Assembly (NCBI GenBank): GCA_012837325.1
Contig: DURK01000148.1
Location: 1-38,623, forward strand
Direction of reading: 5' to 3'
Source: Clostridiales bacterium
GTDB taxonomy: Bacteria; Bacillota; Clostridia; Caldicoprobacterales; DTU083
Length of the DNA stretch: 38,623 bases
In this document: positions 27,642-35,774 of the stretch, one piece after another
Numbering within the stretch: the stretch's first letter is position 1
How the letters are laid out: each line of letters opens with the position of its first letter
The notes under the pieces: generated by a model
Told to the model about the DNA's origin: nothing
Database searches by the model: none
The model's input: only the letters and a program-made list of their open reading frames with translations
Position numbers and translations under genes: made by a program

Positions 27642-28388
27642 ATGGATAACAACCAACCCCATCCTCAGCAGCCCAATCAACAGGTACAGCTGGGGCAACT
27701 AGATAAAGGCCAGCCTGCAGGGAATACGGCTAACAATATAAAAGAATTTGGCAGCACCAGTACCCCTGTTCCTCCAAAAGGTTCGAGTATTCACTGTATG
27801 ACTATCATCGGTCAGATCGAAGGGCATATGATCCTTCCGCCGCAAAACAAAACAACCAAATACGAACATATTCTACCGCAGCTGGCAGCCATCGAACAAA
27901 GTGAAGAAATTGATGGATTGCTGTTGGTTTTAAACACAGTAGGAGGCGATGTTGAAGCTGGTTTGGCTATAGCCGAAATGATCAGCTCCATGTCAAAGCC
28001 CTCGGTTTCCCTGATTCTTGGCGGTGGGCACAGCATAGGCGTACCACTGTCGGTGTGTGCTGATTATTCCTATATCGCGTCAACAGCAACCATGACAATT
28101 CATCCAATTCGTATGACCGGTATGGTGGTAGGCGGTCCTCAAACATATGAATACTTTAATAAAATGCAGGAGCGAATTTCCAATTTTATTACTGCTCATA
28201 CCTCGGTTACAAAGGAAAGACTCAATGAACTGCTTTATAACACAAATGAACTGGCAAATGATGTGGGGACGGTGTTGATCGGATCGGATGCTGTAAAAAA
28301 TGGGTTGATAAAGGAGGTCGGCGGGCTTCAGCAGGCTTTATCAAAGCTAAAGAAACTCATTCAGCAGAAAAAGGAGGGTGTAGAATGA
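27642..28388 (+). CDS. tepA: ClpP-fold serine protease, TepA/YlfB family
   Basis: Cytosolic ClpP-like protein (translocation-enhancing protein TepA in Bacillus). The catalytic Ser is at residue 131 in [17 protein letters not shown] and the His at 154 in [23 protein letters not shown] is the oxyanion-type loop. The first about 45 residues are Gln/Pro-rich and likely disordered. ATG at 27642 lies 11 bases after CGGAGGA. The next gene, of the YlzJ family, starts within its stop codon, as in Bacillus. Substrates are not known with certainty; a link to signal-peptide removal or spore formation is literature-based. Confidence 0.92.
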   Translation: MDNNQPHPQQPNQQVQLGQLDKGQPAGNTANNIKEFGSTSTPVPPKGSSIHCMTIIGQIEGHMILPPQNKTTKYEHILPQLAAIEQSEEIDGLLLVLNTVGGDVEAGLAIAEMISSMSKPSVSLILGGGHSIGVPLSVCADYSYIASTATMTIHPIRMTGMVVGGPQTYEYFNKMQERISNFITAHTSVTKERLNELLYNTNELANDVGTVLIGSDAVKNGLIKEVGGLQQALSKLKKLIQQKKEGVE

Positions 28389-28609
28389 TACTGCATACCA
28401 TTGTTGATCCGGATCTGATCTGGAACAAGGGATCGGTTTGTTATGAGCGAAAGGAGATTACATATAAGGGTGTAAAGCTGGAGGTGATCAGAGCAAACGA
28501 AAGCTATGTTGTTGTTAATCGCATTTTTAGCACGGACCTGAGTCATTACCTGGATCCAGACCTGCAGCCTGGGTCAACCATTAAATATACACTTATGTCC
28601 CAGAGATAA
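28385..28609 (+). CDS. ylzJ: YlzJ-like protein
   Basis: Short protein of unknown function conserved in spore formers next to tepA and ftsK/spoIIIE. The N-terminus [13 protein letters not shown] is typical of the family. It has 74 residues, no membrane segment and no recognisable catalytic motif. It overlaps tepA by four bases (ATGA), with GGAGG-type sequence just upstream. The stop codon sits in the loop of the terminator that follows. Confidence 0.85.
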   Translation: MILHTIVDPDLIWNKGSVCYERKEITYKGVKLEVIRANESYVVVNRIFSTDLSHYLDPDLQPGSTIKYTLMSQR

Positions 28610-28630
28610 AGATAAGCTGGGACTTTTTTC
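28597..28630 (+). terminator. Intrinsic terminator spanning the ylzJ stop
   Basis: GTCCCAG (28597-28603) pairs with CTGGGAC (28617-28623), loop of 13 bases containing the TAA stop, followed by TTTTTT (28624-28629). Confidence 0.8.
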
Positions 28631-28639
28631 ATGGTCCTG

Positions 28640-28668
28640 TGGAAACCAGTCGCAGGAGATGATATAAT
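28640..28668 (+). promoter_or_regulatory. Extended -10 promoter upstream of ftsK/spoIIIE
   Basis: A perfect TATAAT at 28663-28668 is preceded by TGA (TGN extended -10). A weak -35, TGGAAA (28640-28645), lies 17 bp upstream. The leader to the ATG at 28767 would be about 90 bases. Confidence 0.55.
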
Positions 28669-28766
28669 AAAATGCATCGAATGCTTATCCTGATGCTCCA
28701 TATTGTTACAGGTACAGGAAGGAAACTGCCCGTCTGCTGGCGAATATGGATAATTGAGGTGGTACT

Positions 28767-31055
28767 ATGAGGAGAAAGAGAAGTAAAACCGCAGCCTCAA
28801 AAAGGAGCGGGACGTATGAAATCGCTGGCCTGTTAACTGTTTCCCTGGGTCTTTTTTTTGGGCTGACAATCTACAGTCATGGCTTATCTGCAGGGGTGGT
28901 GGGGCAGTTTTTTTACCCTGTGTTAAAGGGGCTCTTTGGCATTGTCTCCTATGTCTTGCCAATCGTTATCGTTATAAGTGGTATTCTTATTATTGCAGCA
29001 CGTCATAGACAAATTAACCGTTTCAAAATGGCTTTGTCTGTTACAACAATCTATTTGTTTCTTTGTTTTGTTCACCTGCTCTATTTTGAAGAATTTCATA
29101 CGAGTGGGTTCGTCAGCTTTGTCCTGGATTCCTATGAAAAGGGCAAGCAGGTGGCATCAATCGGAACAGGTGCTGTCTGTGCACCTGTTGTGTACCTATT
29201 TTATTCCCTTTTTGGCCTCCCTGGAGCCTTTATCTTTTTTATTACCACCGCGATAGTTGGTCTTTTGCTTTTAACCAATCTTTCCATTAAGAATATGGGA
29301 ATTCGTATTTTCAGATTCCTGAGGCTGGATCAGGCAGGGAAAGCTCTTAGCAATTTCCGTATTCACCGAAAGGAGAAAAAAAGCAAAGCAGGATTCATAC
29401 AGACAGCAGACAGGTCACAACCTCATCCGCAACAGGAAGAAAAGCCAAAGGAACTGCCTGAAAGTGATACTGCAACACAGCAGGAAGCTTCTGATTCTGA
29501 TTTAAAGATAATCGACTTCCAGACGGGCAGGGAAAAAGAAGGCTTGCCCCCAACACCACCAAAATCGGGGGAGAGTAAGCAGCCTGAAATACCGATTCCA
29601 GAAATGATATTTCATCAGGAGTCCCTTCCATACATGATCCCGCCAGTTTCACTCTTGCGAGAGGCTTCCGCCAAAAAAAGCGCTTTGTCAACCGAGAAAA
29701 CAGTCAGAAGCAATGCCAAACTGCTGGAAGAAACGTTGAACAGCTTCGGCGTTTCCGCAAAAGTGGTACAGGTCAGCCGAGGACCGGTCATCACCCGATA
29801 TGAATTGCAGCCAGCTCCAGGAGTCAAAGTCAGCCGTATTGTCAGCTTGTCTGACGATATCGCTCTGAATCTGGCAGCTCCAGGTGTTCGGATCGAAGCA
29901 CCTATTCCTGGTAAAGCAGCAATCGGAATTGAAGTACCAAATAAGGATATTGCTCCGGTCCTGTTGCGAGAAGTATTGGAAACCGACAGCTTTTTCAACC
30001 ATCCATCCAAAGTTGCCTTTGCTCTGGGAAAGGATATTGCCGGGAAAAACATTATTGCAGATATTGCCAAAATGCCTCATCTGCTGATAGCTGGTGCCAC
30101 TGGATCAGGTAAGAGTGTTTGTCTGAATTCATTGATAGTCAGTATTTTATACAAAGCCACACCGGATGAAGTTCGTTTAATCATGATTGATCCCAAGGTA
30201 GTCGAACTCAGCACCTACAATGGCATACCCCATTTATTGATTCCTGTAGTAACCGACCCCAGGAAGGCTGCAGGCGCATTAAACTGGGCGGTTCAGGAAA
30301 TGGGTTCACGCTATAAAATATTTGCTGAAAAAGGTGTCCGGGATTTTGAGCGTTATAATGAGCAAGTCCAGGAAGGTGATCACAAGCTGCCTCAGATTGT
30401 TGTAATCATTGACGAGCTGGCCGATCTGATGATGGTAGCTCCCGGTGATGTAGAGGATGCAATCTGCCGATTGGCTCAAATGGCCAGAGCAGCTGGAATT
30501 CACTTGGTTATTGCAACACAACGTCCTTCTGTAGATGTCATTACCGGTGTCATAAAAGCGAACATTCCATCCCGCATTGCTTTTGCTGTTTCTTCCCAAA
30601 CTGATTCCCGTACCATATTGGACATGGGTGGTGCAGAAAAGCTGCTGGGAAGAGGAGACATGCTATTCTATCCATCCGGTACAAGCAAACCAAAACGAGT
30701 GCAGGGTGCATTTATAACAGAAAAGGAAGTAGAAGCCATTGTCTCCTGTATTAAAAATCAAAATGAAGGGCCCAAGTATCAGATGGAAGTTCTGGAGGAA
30801 ACAGCAGCAGATCAAGATGGGCAGGAAACCGGTTTCGACGATGAACTCCTGCCTGATGCAATTGAAGTCGTGATCGATGCGGGACAAGCTTCTATATCCA
30901 TGATACAACGCAGACTGCGGGTAGGTTATGCCCGTGCAGCGAGGTTGATTGATGAAATGGAAGTTCGCGGTTTGATTAGTGGTTTTGATGGAAGTAAACC
31001 AAGAAATGTATTAATAACAAAAGAAGAATTTGACGAACTCTATAAAGATCTATAA
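28767..31055 (+). CDS. ftsK: DNA translocase FtsK/SpoIIIE family
   Basis: Hexameric DNA pump that clears chromosomes from the division or sporulation septum. About four transmembrane segments occupy residues 18-175, followed by a Gln/Glu/Pro-rich linker. The motor has Walker A (GATGSGKSV, near 442-450) and Walker B ([12 protein letters not shown], near 544-555). The C-terminal winged-helix gamma domain ([23 protein letters not shown]) reads DNA orientation motifs. ATG at 28767 follows GAGGTGG. At 762 residues it is in the range of SpoIIIE; whether it serves vegetative or spore division cannot be told from sequence. Confidence 0.94.
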   Translation: MRRKRSKTAASKRSGTYEIAGLLTVSLGLFFGLTIYSHGLSAGVVGQFFYPVLKGLFGIVSYVLPIVIVISGILIIAARHRQINRFKMALSVTTIYLFLCFVHLLYFEEFHTSGFVSFVLDSYEKGKQVASIGTGAVCAPVVYLFYSLFGLPGAFIFFITTAIVGLLLLTNLSIKNMGIRIFRFLRLDQAGKALSNFRIHRKEKKSKAGFIQTADRSQPHPQQEEKPKELPESDTATQQEASDSDLKIIDFQTGREKEGLPPTPPKSGESKQPEIPIPEMIFHQESLPYMIPPVSLLREASAKKSALSTEKTVRSNAKLLEETLNSFGVSAKVVQVSRGPVITRYELQPAPGVKVSRIVSLSDDIALNLAAPGVRIEAPIPGKAAIGIEVPNKDIAPVLLREVLETDSFFNHPSKVAFALGKDIAGKNIIADIAKMPHLLIAGATGSGKSVCLNSLIVSILYKATPDEVRLIMIDPKVVELSTYNGIPHLLIPVVTDPRKAAGALNWAVQEMGSRYKIFAEKGVRDFERYNEQVQEGDHKLPQIVVIIDELADLMMVAPGDVEDAICRLAQMARAAGIHLVIATQRPSVDVITGVIKANIPSRIAFAVSSQTDSRTILDMGGAEKLLGRGDMLFYPSGTSKPKRVQGAFITEKEVEAIVSCIKNQNEGPKYQMEVLEETAADQDGQETGFDDELLPDAIEVVIDAGQASISMIQRRLRVGYARAARLIDEMEVRGLISGFDGSKPRNVLITKEEFDELYKDL

Positions 31056-31076
31056 TCGAAAGGAGCACTTTATCCC

Positions 31077-32414
31077 TTGCATAAAAGAGTAGGAATGGTA
31101 TCCCTGGGCTGTGCTAAAAATCAAGTAGATGCTGAAGTCATGCTGGGGCTTCTCAAAGGCAGAGGGTACGAAATTGTGAATCAGCCTGAAAAAGCGGATA
31201 TTATCGTGGTCAACACCTGCGGATTTATTGGTCCAGCGAAAGAGGAATCCATACAGGCCATATTGGAACAGGTAAAACATAAAAAACGGGGCAGCTGTGA
31301 AACCTTGATCGTAACAGGCTGTCTGGGGCAGCGATACAGTGACGAATTGATGAGGGAAATTCCTGAAGTAGATGCGGTAGTGGGCACCGGGAACTACTCC
31401 CGAATTATTGAAGTATTGGACGACATCATTATGGGGCAGAGAAGAGCTTATTTAGGTAATCTGTCTGCTCCCGAAAAAGATGGATTGCCCCGAATGCTCA
31501 GCACCATTGGGTCTTCCGCCTACTTAAAAATCGCAGACGGATGTGACAATTTTTGTACTTATTGCATCATCCCACAGTTGAGAGGTCGTTATCGCAGCCG
31601 TTCCATTTCTTCCATTATTAAGGAGGCAGAAGGGCTTGTCCAGGACGGTATTCGTGAGCTGGTGGTGATTGCCCAGGACGTTTCCAGATATGGTTTTGAC
31701 AGCAATGACAAATTCAATTTAATTACTCTTCTGAAAGAACTCTGTCAGATCCCGGGTTTGAAATGGATTCGCTTAATGTACTGCTATCCTGATCGAATCA
31801 CAGAAGAGTTGATCGACTTAATTGGCAGAGAAGAAAAGATATGCAATTATCTTGATATTCCCATCCAGCATATTAATCAAGATATCTTGTCAAGAATGAA
31901 CCGAATTTCCGATAGCAAGCAAATACGCAGCCTTCTTGCCATGATAAAGAAACGCATACCGGATATTGTACTGCGTACCTCCCTCATTGTGGGCTTCCCC
32001 GGGGAGGGAGAAGCAGAATTTCAAGAATTGATGGATTTTGTTGAAGAAGGCTACTTCCAGCATATAGGGGTATTTCCCTATTCCCAGGAGGAAGGAACCC
32101 GAGCGGCAACCTTTTCCAGGCAGGTAGAGGAATCCGTTAAACAGGAGCGAAGGTCTAGATTGCTGTCTATTCAGAAGAGGGTATCCAAGCGCTTGATGAG
32201 AGCCAGGCATGGGCAAAGATGCGATGTTTTAATTGAAGGAAGGGAATCCGAAAGCCTTTATTTCGGACGTTCATATGGAGAGTCACCCGGGGTTGATGGA
32301 CTGGTGTATGTACACAGTTTATCCCCTTTGAGATTAGGAGACTTCGTTCGGACGAGGATTACAAATGTCTTTGACTACGATTTACTGGGGGAAGTTTATG
32401 AACTTAGCGAATAA
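31077..32414 (+). CDS. rimO: Ribosomal protein S12 methylthiotransferase RimO
   Basis: Radical SAM enzyme that methylthiolates an aspartate of ribosomal protein S12. The N-terminal domain binds one 4Fe-4S cluster through C12, C48 and C82; the radical SAM motif CDNFCTYC holds C156, C160 and C163. A TRAM domain ends the protein. SLGCAKNQVDAEVMLG and GDFVRTRITNVFDYDL distinguish RimO from MiaB/MtaB. TTG at 31077 is the likely start, 11 bases after AAAGGAG; it gives 445 residues as in the family. The pgsA start is inside its last codons. Confidence 0.94.
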   Translation: MHKRVGMVSLGCAKNQVDAEVMLGLLKGRGYEIVNQPEKADIIVVNTCGFIGPAKEESIQAILEQVKHKKRGSCETLIVTGCLGQRYSDELMREIPEVDAVVGTGNYSRIIEVLDDIIMGQRRAYLGNLSAPEKDGLPRMLSTIGSSAYLKIADGCDNFCTYCIIPQLRGRYRSRSISSIIKEAEGLVQDGIRELVVIAQDVSRYGFDSNDKFNLITLLKELCQIPGLKWIRLMYCYPDRITEELIDLIGREEKICNYLDIPIQHINQDILSRMNRISDSKQIRSLLAMIKKRIPDIVLRTSLIVGFPGEGEAEFQELMDFVEEGYFQHIGVFPYSQEEGTRAATFSRQVEESVKQERRSRLLSIQKRVSKRLMRARHGQRCDVLIEGRESESLYFGRSYGESPGVDGLVYVHSLSPLRLGDFVRTRITNVFDYDLLGEVYELSE

Positions 32415-32952
32415 GATTACTATTTTACGGATATTGTTTATTCCGTTGTTCGTTGCAATCCTGCTGATCCCTTTTCCATATCACAATTTTGCAGCGGCTT
32501 TTGTATTTCTAATTGCTGCCAGTACGGATAGCCTGGATGGTTATATTGCCAGAAAAAGAAATGAGATTACCAATTTCGGGAAATTCATTGATCCATTGGC
32601 TGACAAGCTTCTGGTGTGCTCCGCATTGATCTGCCTGGTGGAAATGGCCAGTGTACCAGCTATAGCAGCGATAATCATCATCAGCCGTGAATTTATTATT
32701 ACCGGTTTCCGTCTCCTCGCCGTCACAGAAGGCAGTGTGATTGCAGCAAGCTGGTGGGGAAAACTGAAAACCGTAACGCAAATTGTTGCATTGACATCGC
32801 TGCTGCTTGACAACTTTCCATTTTATTATATCGGAATTCCTTTTGATCAAATTGCATTGTATCTGTCTGTAACCATTACCATCGTTTCAGGAGTCGACTA
32901 CATTCTCAAAAATAAAGGCTTATTATCTTTGGAAAATGGAAAGCTTAAATGA
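32398..32952 (+). CDS. pgsA: CDP-diacylglycerol-glycerol-3-phosphate 3-phosphatidyltransferase
   Basis: Makes phosphatidylglycerol phosphate, the committed step to phosphatidylglycerol and cardiolipin. The CDP-alcohol phosphatidyltransferase signature, DG-x2-AR-x8-G-x3-D-x3-D, is present as DSLDGYIARK and then GKFIDPLADK. It has several hydrophobic segments. ATG at 32398 follows GGGGGAAG and overlaps rimO by 17 bases; 184 residues is normal. It uses the product of CdsA encoded at 3734-4543. Confidence 0.94.
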   Translation: MNLANKITILRILFIPLFVAILLIPFPYHNFAAAFVFLIAASTDSLDGYIARKRNEITNFGKFIDPLADKLLVCSALICLVEMASVPAIAAIIIISREFIITGFRLLAVTEGSVIAASWWGKLKTVTQIVALTSLLLDNFPFYYIGIPFDQIALYLSVTITIVSGVDYILKNKGLLSLENGKLK

Positions 32953-32983
32953 ATCATGTCGCTCAAAAAGACAGGAGGTTCAT

Positions 32984-34216
32984 ATGAATGCAGAAATTAT
33001 CAGCATCGGCAGTGAATTGCTGTTAGGACAGATTGTAAATACCAATGCACAATTTCTATCACAACAATTGTCTGTTTTGGGTATCGATGTGTATTGGCAT
33101 ACGGTAGTCGGAGACAACCGCATTAGAATTTTGGAAGCCCTTCGCATGGCATCGGATCGATCAGATATCATAATAACAACCGGTGGTCTTGGTCCTACAA
33201 TGGATGACTTGAGCAAAGAAACCATCACCGAGTTTCTTGGTATGCAGTTGACGATTCATCAACCAAGCTTGAAACGCATTCAGGATTACTTTCAATCCCT
33301 GAACAGAAACATGACCGAAAACAATGTGAAGCAGGCTATGTTTCCTAAAGAAGCATTGATTTTACAAAATGATAATGGTACCGCACCAGGTGCTGTCATT
33401 GAAAAGGACAACAAGGTTTTTGTCATCCTGCCTGGCCCGCCTGCTGAATTACAGCCCATGTTTCTAAACTATGTGTCTACTTATCTTGCAAAAAAGACAG
33501 GAGAGGGGATATTTTCCAAAGTACTGCGTATTTTTGGCATCGGAGAGTCGGTTGTTGAAGAACTTATCAAGGATTTGCTGCAGCAGCAGGAAAATCCCAC
33601 CATTGCACCACTGGCAAGTGCAGGTGAAGTAAAGCTGCGAATCACTGCAAAAGCTGCGTCCCGGGAACAGGCAGAAGCGTTGATCAGACCTGTTCAGACT
33701 GAGGTGGAAAGCAGGTTGGGAGATGCAGTGTATGGCTATGATGATGATACAATGGAAACCATTGTACTGAAATTACTGCGTGAAAGAGGGATGCGTTTGG
33801 CTCTGGCGGAATCCTGCACCGGTGGTCATGTTTCAGACTTGATTACAAACGTTCCTGGAGCCTCCGATGTTTTTCTGGAAAGCTGTGTTACATACAGCAA
33901 CGAATCAAAAGTAGCCCGTTTGGGCGTTTCTCCCGATACATTGAATAAATATGGTGCAGTCAGCCATCAAACAGCCAAAGAAATGGCGGAAGGAATCCGT
34001 AAGACCTCCGGATCGGACATTGGAGCAGCCATTACCGGTATTGCGGGTCCAGGAGGTGCAACAGTCGAAAAACCTGTTGGCCTTGTCTTTATGGCAATCG
34101 CCGGCTCAGATGGTACGAAAACCAAAGAGTTGCACTTGGGAGGAAACAGGATGCGCATTAAATATAGTTCAGCATTGCAAATGTTAAACTGGCTTAGGTT
34201 GTATTTGAAGAAATAA
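32984..34216 (+). CDS. cinA: CinA: nicotinamide-nucleotide amidase with MoCF-type domain
   Basis: Two-domain protein. The N-terminal molybdopterin-binding-like domain (IITTGGLGPTMDDLSKE near residues 62-80) has ADP-ribose pyrophosphatase activity in homologues. The C-terminal PncC domain (LALAESCTGGHVSDLI, then TGIAGPGGA) deamidates NMN. ATG at 32984 follows AGGAGG and gives 410 residues, normal for full-length CinA. It precedes recA as in many Firmicutes; the recA promoter and SOS box lie in the gap, with no terminator between them, so some co-transcription is possible. Confidence 0.94.
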   Translation: MNAEIISIGSELLLGQIVNTNAQFLSQQLSVLGIDVYWHTVVGDNRIRILEALRMASDRSDIIITTGGLGPTMDDLSKETITEFLGMQLTIHQPSLKRIQDYFQSLNRNMTENNVKQAMFPKEALILQNDNGTAPGAVIEKDNKVFVILPGPPAELQPMFLNYVSTYLAKKTGEGIFSKVLRIFGIGESVVEELIKDLLQQQENPTIAPLASAGEVKLRITAKAASREQAEALIRPVQTEVESRLGDAVYGYDDDTMETIVLKLLRERGMRLALAESCTGGHVSDLITNVPGASDVFLESCVTYSNESKVARLGVSPDTLNKYGAVSHQTAKEMAEGIRKTSGSDIGAAITGIAGPGGATVEKPVGLVFMAIAGSDGTKTKELHLGGNRMRIKYSSALQMLNWLRLYLKK

Positions 34217-34224
34217 AAACATTA

Positions 34225-34254
34225 TTGACGAACCATATCAGGCTGGTATATAAT
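34225..34254 (+). promoter_or_regulatory. SigmaA promoter of recA
   Basis: TTGACG (34225-34230) and TATAAT (34249-34254) are 18 bp apart. It is followed immediately by a LexA-type operator. Confidence 0.8.
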
Positions 34255-34260
34255 GACTTA

Positions 34261-34274
34261 AGAACAAATGTTCG
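34261..34274 (+). promoter_or_regulatory. LexA (DinR-type) SOS box of recA
   Basis: AGAACAAATGTTCG contains the Gram-positive SOS core GAAC-N4-GTTC with a central R-N-R-Y. It lies 7-20 bases after the -10, over the expected transcription start, so LexA would block initiation. Confidence 0.8.
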
Positions 34275-34300
34275 ACTTTAAAAAACTAGGGGGTATATGT

Positions 34301-35323
34301 ATGGATAAGAAAAAAGCGTTGGAAATTGCTCTTACCCAAATCGAAAAGCAGTTTGGAAAAGGGTCTATCATGAAACTGGGCGAGTCCACACATTTGAATG
34401 TAAGCGCAATTTCCACCGGTGCCCTCGAACTGGATATTGCACTGGGTGTAGGCGGTGTTCCCAGAGGCCGTGTCACCGAAATTTTTGGGCCGGAATCGTC
34501 GGGTAAAACCACAGTTGCCCTTCACATTATAGCAGAAGCGCAAAAAAACGGAGGGACTGCAGCATTTATTGATGCCGAACACGCCTTGGATTCCATCTAT
34601 GCCTCCAAGCTGGGTGTCGATATAGAAAATCTGCTGGTATCACAGCCCGATACCGGTGAACAAGCTCTTGAAATCGTCGAAGCATTGGTACGCAGCAGCG
34701 CTATCGATGTGATCGTTATCGATTCAGTAGCTGCTTTGGTACCCAGAGCTGAAATTGAAGGCGAAATGGGGGATTCCCATGTCGGGTTGCAGGCCAGGCT
34801 CATGTCCCAGGCTCTCCGTAAGCTCTCCGGAGTCATTAATAAATCCAATACCGCAGCAATTTTCATTAATCAATTAAGAGAGAAGGTTGGCGTTTTATTT
34901 GGCAATCCAGAAACCACTCCCGGCGGTCGTGCCCTTAAATTCTATTCTTCTGTCCGATTGGATGTCAGAAGGATTGAGACACTCAAGCAGGGAACGGAAA
35001 TGGTTGGCAACCGTACCCGGGTCAAGGTGGTAAAAAACAAGGTAGCTCCACCTTTCCGTCAAGCTGAATTTGATATCATATACGGTGAGGGTATTTCAAA
35101 AGAAGGTTCCATCCTTGATATGGGAGTCGCTCAAGATATTGTTGAAAAGAGCGGTGCCTGGTATTCCTATGAAGGTACCAGAATCGGTCAGGGCCGCGAA
35201 AATGCTCGACAATTCCTGAAAGACAACCCAGAGATGGCTGCAGAAATAGACGCTCGCGTACGTGAGAAGATACTGGCTGTTCATGTTCTAGAAGCAGAAT
35301 CGGACAATTCAGTTGAGGAATAA
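34301..35323 (+). CDS. recA: Recombinase RecA
   Basis: Forms ATP-dependent filaments on single-stranded DNA, catalyses strand exchange and triggers LexA self-cleavage. The Walker A motif GPESSGKTT is at residues 63-71; [12 protein letters not shown]-region equivalents and [22 protein letters not shown] (L2 loop and signature, given in part) follow. ATG at 34301 follows AGGGGGT and gives 340 residues, with a short acidic C-tail (ESDNSVEE). The frame is open to 34268 but without a ribosome binding site. It is controlled by its own promoter and SOS box. Confidence 0.98.
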   Translation: MDKKKALEIALTQIEKQFGKGSIMKLGESTHLNVSAISTGALELDIALGVGGVPRGRVTEIFGPESSGKTTVALHIIAEAQKNGGTAAFIDAEHALDSIYASKLGVDIENLLVSQPDTGEQALEIVEALVRSSAIDVIVIDSVAALVPRAEIEGEMGDSHVGLQARLMSQALRKLSGVINKSNTAAIFINQLREKVGVLFGNPETTPGGRALKFYSSVRLDVRRIETLKQGTEMVGNRTRVKVVKNKVAPPFRQAEFDIIYGEGISKEGSILDMGVAQDIVEKSGAWYSYEGTRIGQGRENARQFLKDNPEMAAEIDARVREKILAVHVLEAESDNSVEE

Positions 35324-35346
35324 ACCCATTTGGGTTTATTCTTTTT
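35319..35346 (+). terminator. Intrinsic terminator of recA
   Basis: AATAAACCC (35319-35327) pairs perfectly with GGGTTTATT (35332-35340), loop ATTT, followed by CTTTTT. It includes the recA stop codon. The intron-like relic begins at the next base. Confidence 0.88.
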
Positions 35347-35566
35347 GTTCGGCCGCCATGGGCGGGCTCTAACGGGTGAAAGTCCCGGGTGCGCCCAGGC
35401 AACGAGGAAGCACATAGCTGAACAGCAAGGGTGTCCATCGTGAGGTGGAATCTGAAGGCAGCTGTAGGCAAACCCTTGATCCGACGAACAGGAATCACAT
35501 AACGGAGCGCACGGCGGTGTGAGAGGCCGGAAATTTCTCATTTAGAGAAATTTTCTCCTAATCGAT
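35347..35566 (+). mobile_element. Miniature group II intron-like relic, no reverse transcriptase
   Basis: The 5' part resembles domain I of bacterial group II introns: TCTAACGGGTGAAAGTCCCG near 35368-35387, then GCAAGGGTGTCC, GAGGTGGAATCTGAAGG and GACGAACAGGAATCACAT. Intron-like pairings are intact: CAAGGGT (35426-35432) with ACCCTTG (35472-35478), and AGCTG (35416-35420) with CAGCT (35459-35463). The 3' part, CGCACGGCGGTGTGAGAGG followed by an AAATTTCTC/GAGAAATTT hairpin and CTCCTAATCGAT, resembles the 3' strand of domain V and domain VI. The rest of domain I, domains II-IV with the maturase gene, and the 5' half of domain V are missing, so self-splicing is unlikely. The 5' end GTTCG differs from the usual GTGCG. 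Insertion right behind a terminator is typical of group IIC introns. Boundaries are estimates. Confidence 0.7.
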
Positions 35567-35596
35567 TTACGATCGTGCAAGTTATGTGCAATTTAC

Positions 35597-35625
35597 TTGA
35601 CACACCTATTAATTAGTTATAAAAT
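35597..35625 (+). promoter_or_regulatory. Strong SigmaA promoter of rny
   Basis: A perfect TTGACA (35597-35602) and TAAAAT (35620-35625) are 17 bp apart. The transcription start should be near 35632, giving a leader of about 143 bases. The promoter lies just outside the intron relic. Confidence 0.8.
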
Positions 35626-35703
35626 AATCATAAATCACAAGCTTATGGTTTGAGCTTTGTTTGATTTTTTGGTGTAAACAACAATTTGGAATTACACTGG
35701 TTT

Positions 35704-35733
35704 ACCGAGTGGTTCCCTTTACTCGGTTTTATT
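35704..35733 (+). terminator. Terminator-like hairpin in the rny leader
   Basis: ACCGAGT (35704-35710) pairs with ACTCGGT (35721-35727), loop of ten bases, followed by TTTATT. It stands between the promoter and the rny ribosome binding site, so it would act as an attenuator. CACT about ten bases upstream could pair with AGTG (35708-35711) and compete with the stem. Confidence 0.55.
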
Positions 35734-35774
35734 ATGCAAATGAAATTCGAAGTAAGATTGAGGAGGTGTACCCC

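Noticed and set aside
35076-35541. Minus-strand open frames spanning the end of recA and the intron-like relic
   Set aside because: They cross the recA terminator and the structured RNA region; no start signals and no protein-like features. They are not a remnant of a reverse transcriptase.
35347-35566. Reading the post-recA element as a riboswitch or other small non-coding RNA
   Set aside because: The phrases GTGAAAGTCCCG, AAGGGTGTCC, GTGGAATCTGAAGG and GACGAACAGGAATCACAT together with GGTGTGAGAGG fit group II intron domains, not any riboswitch known to me.
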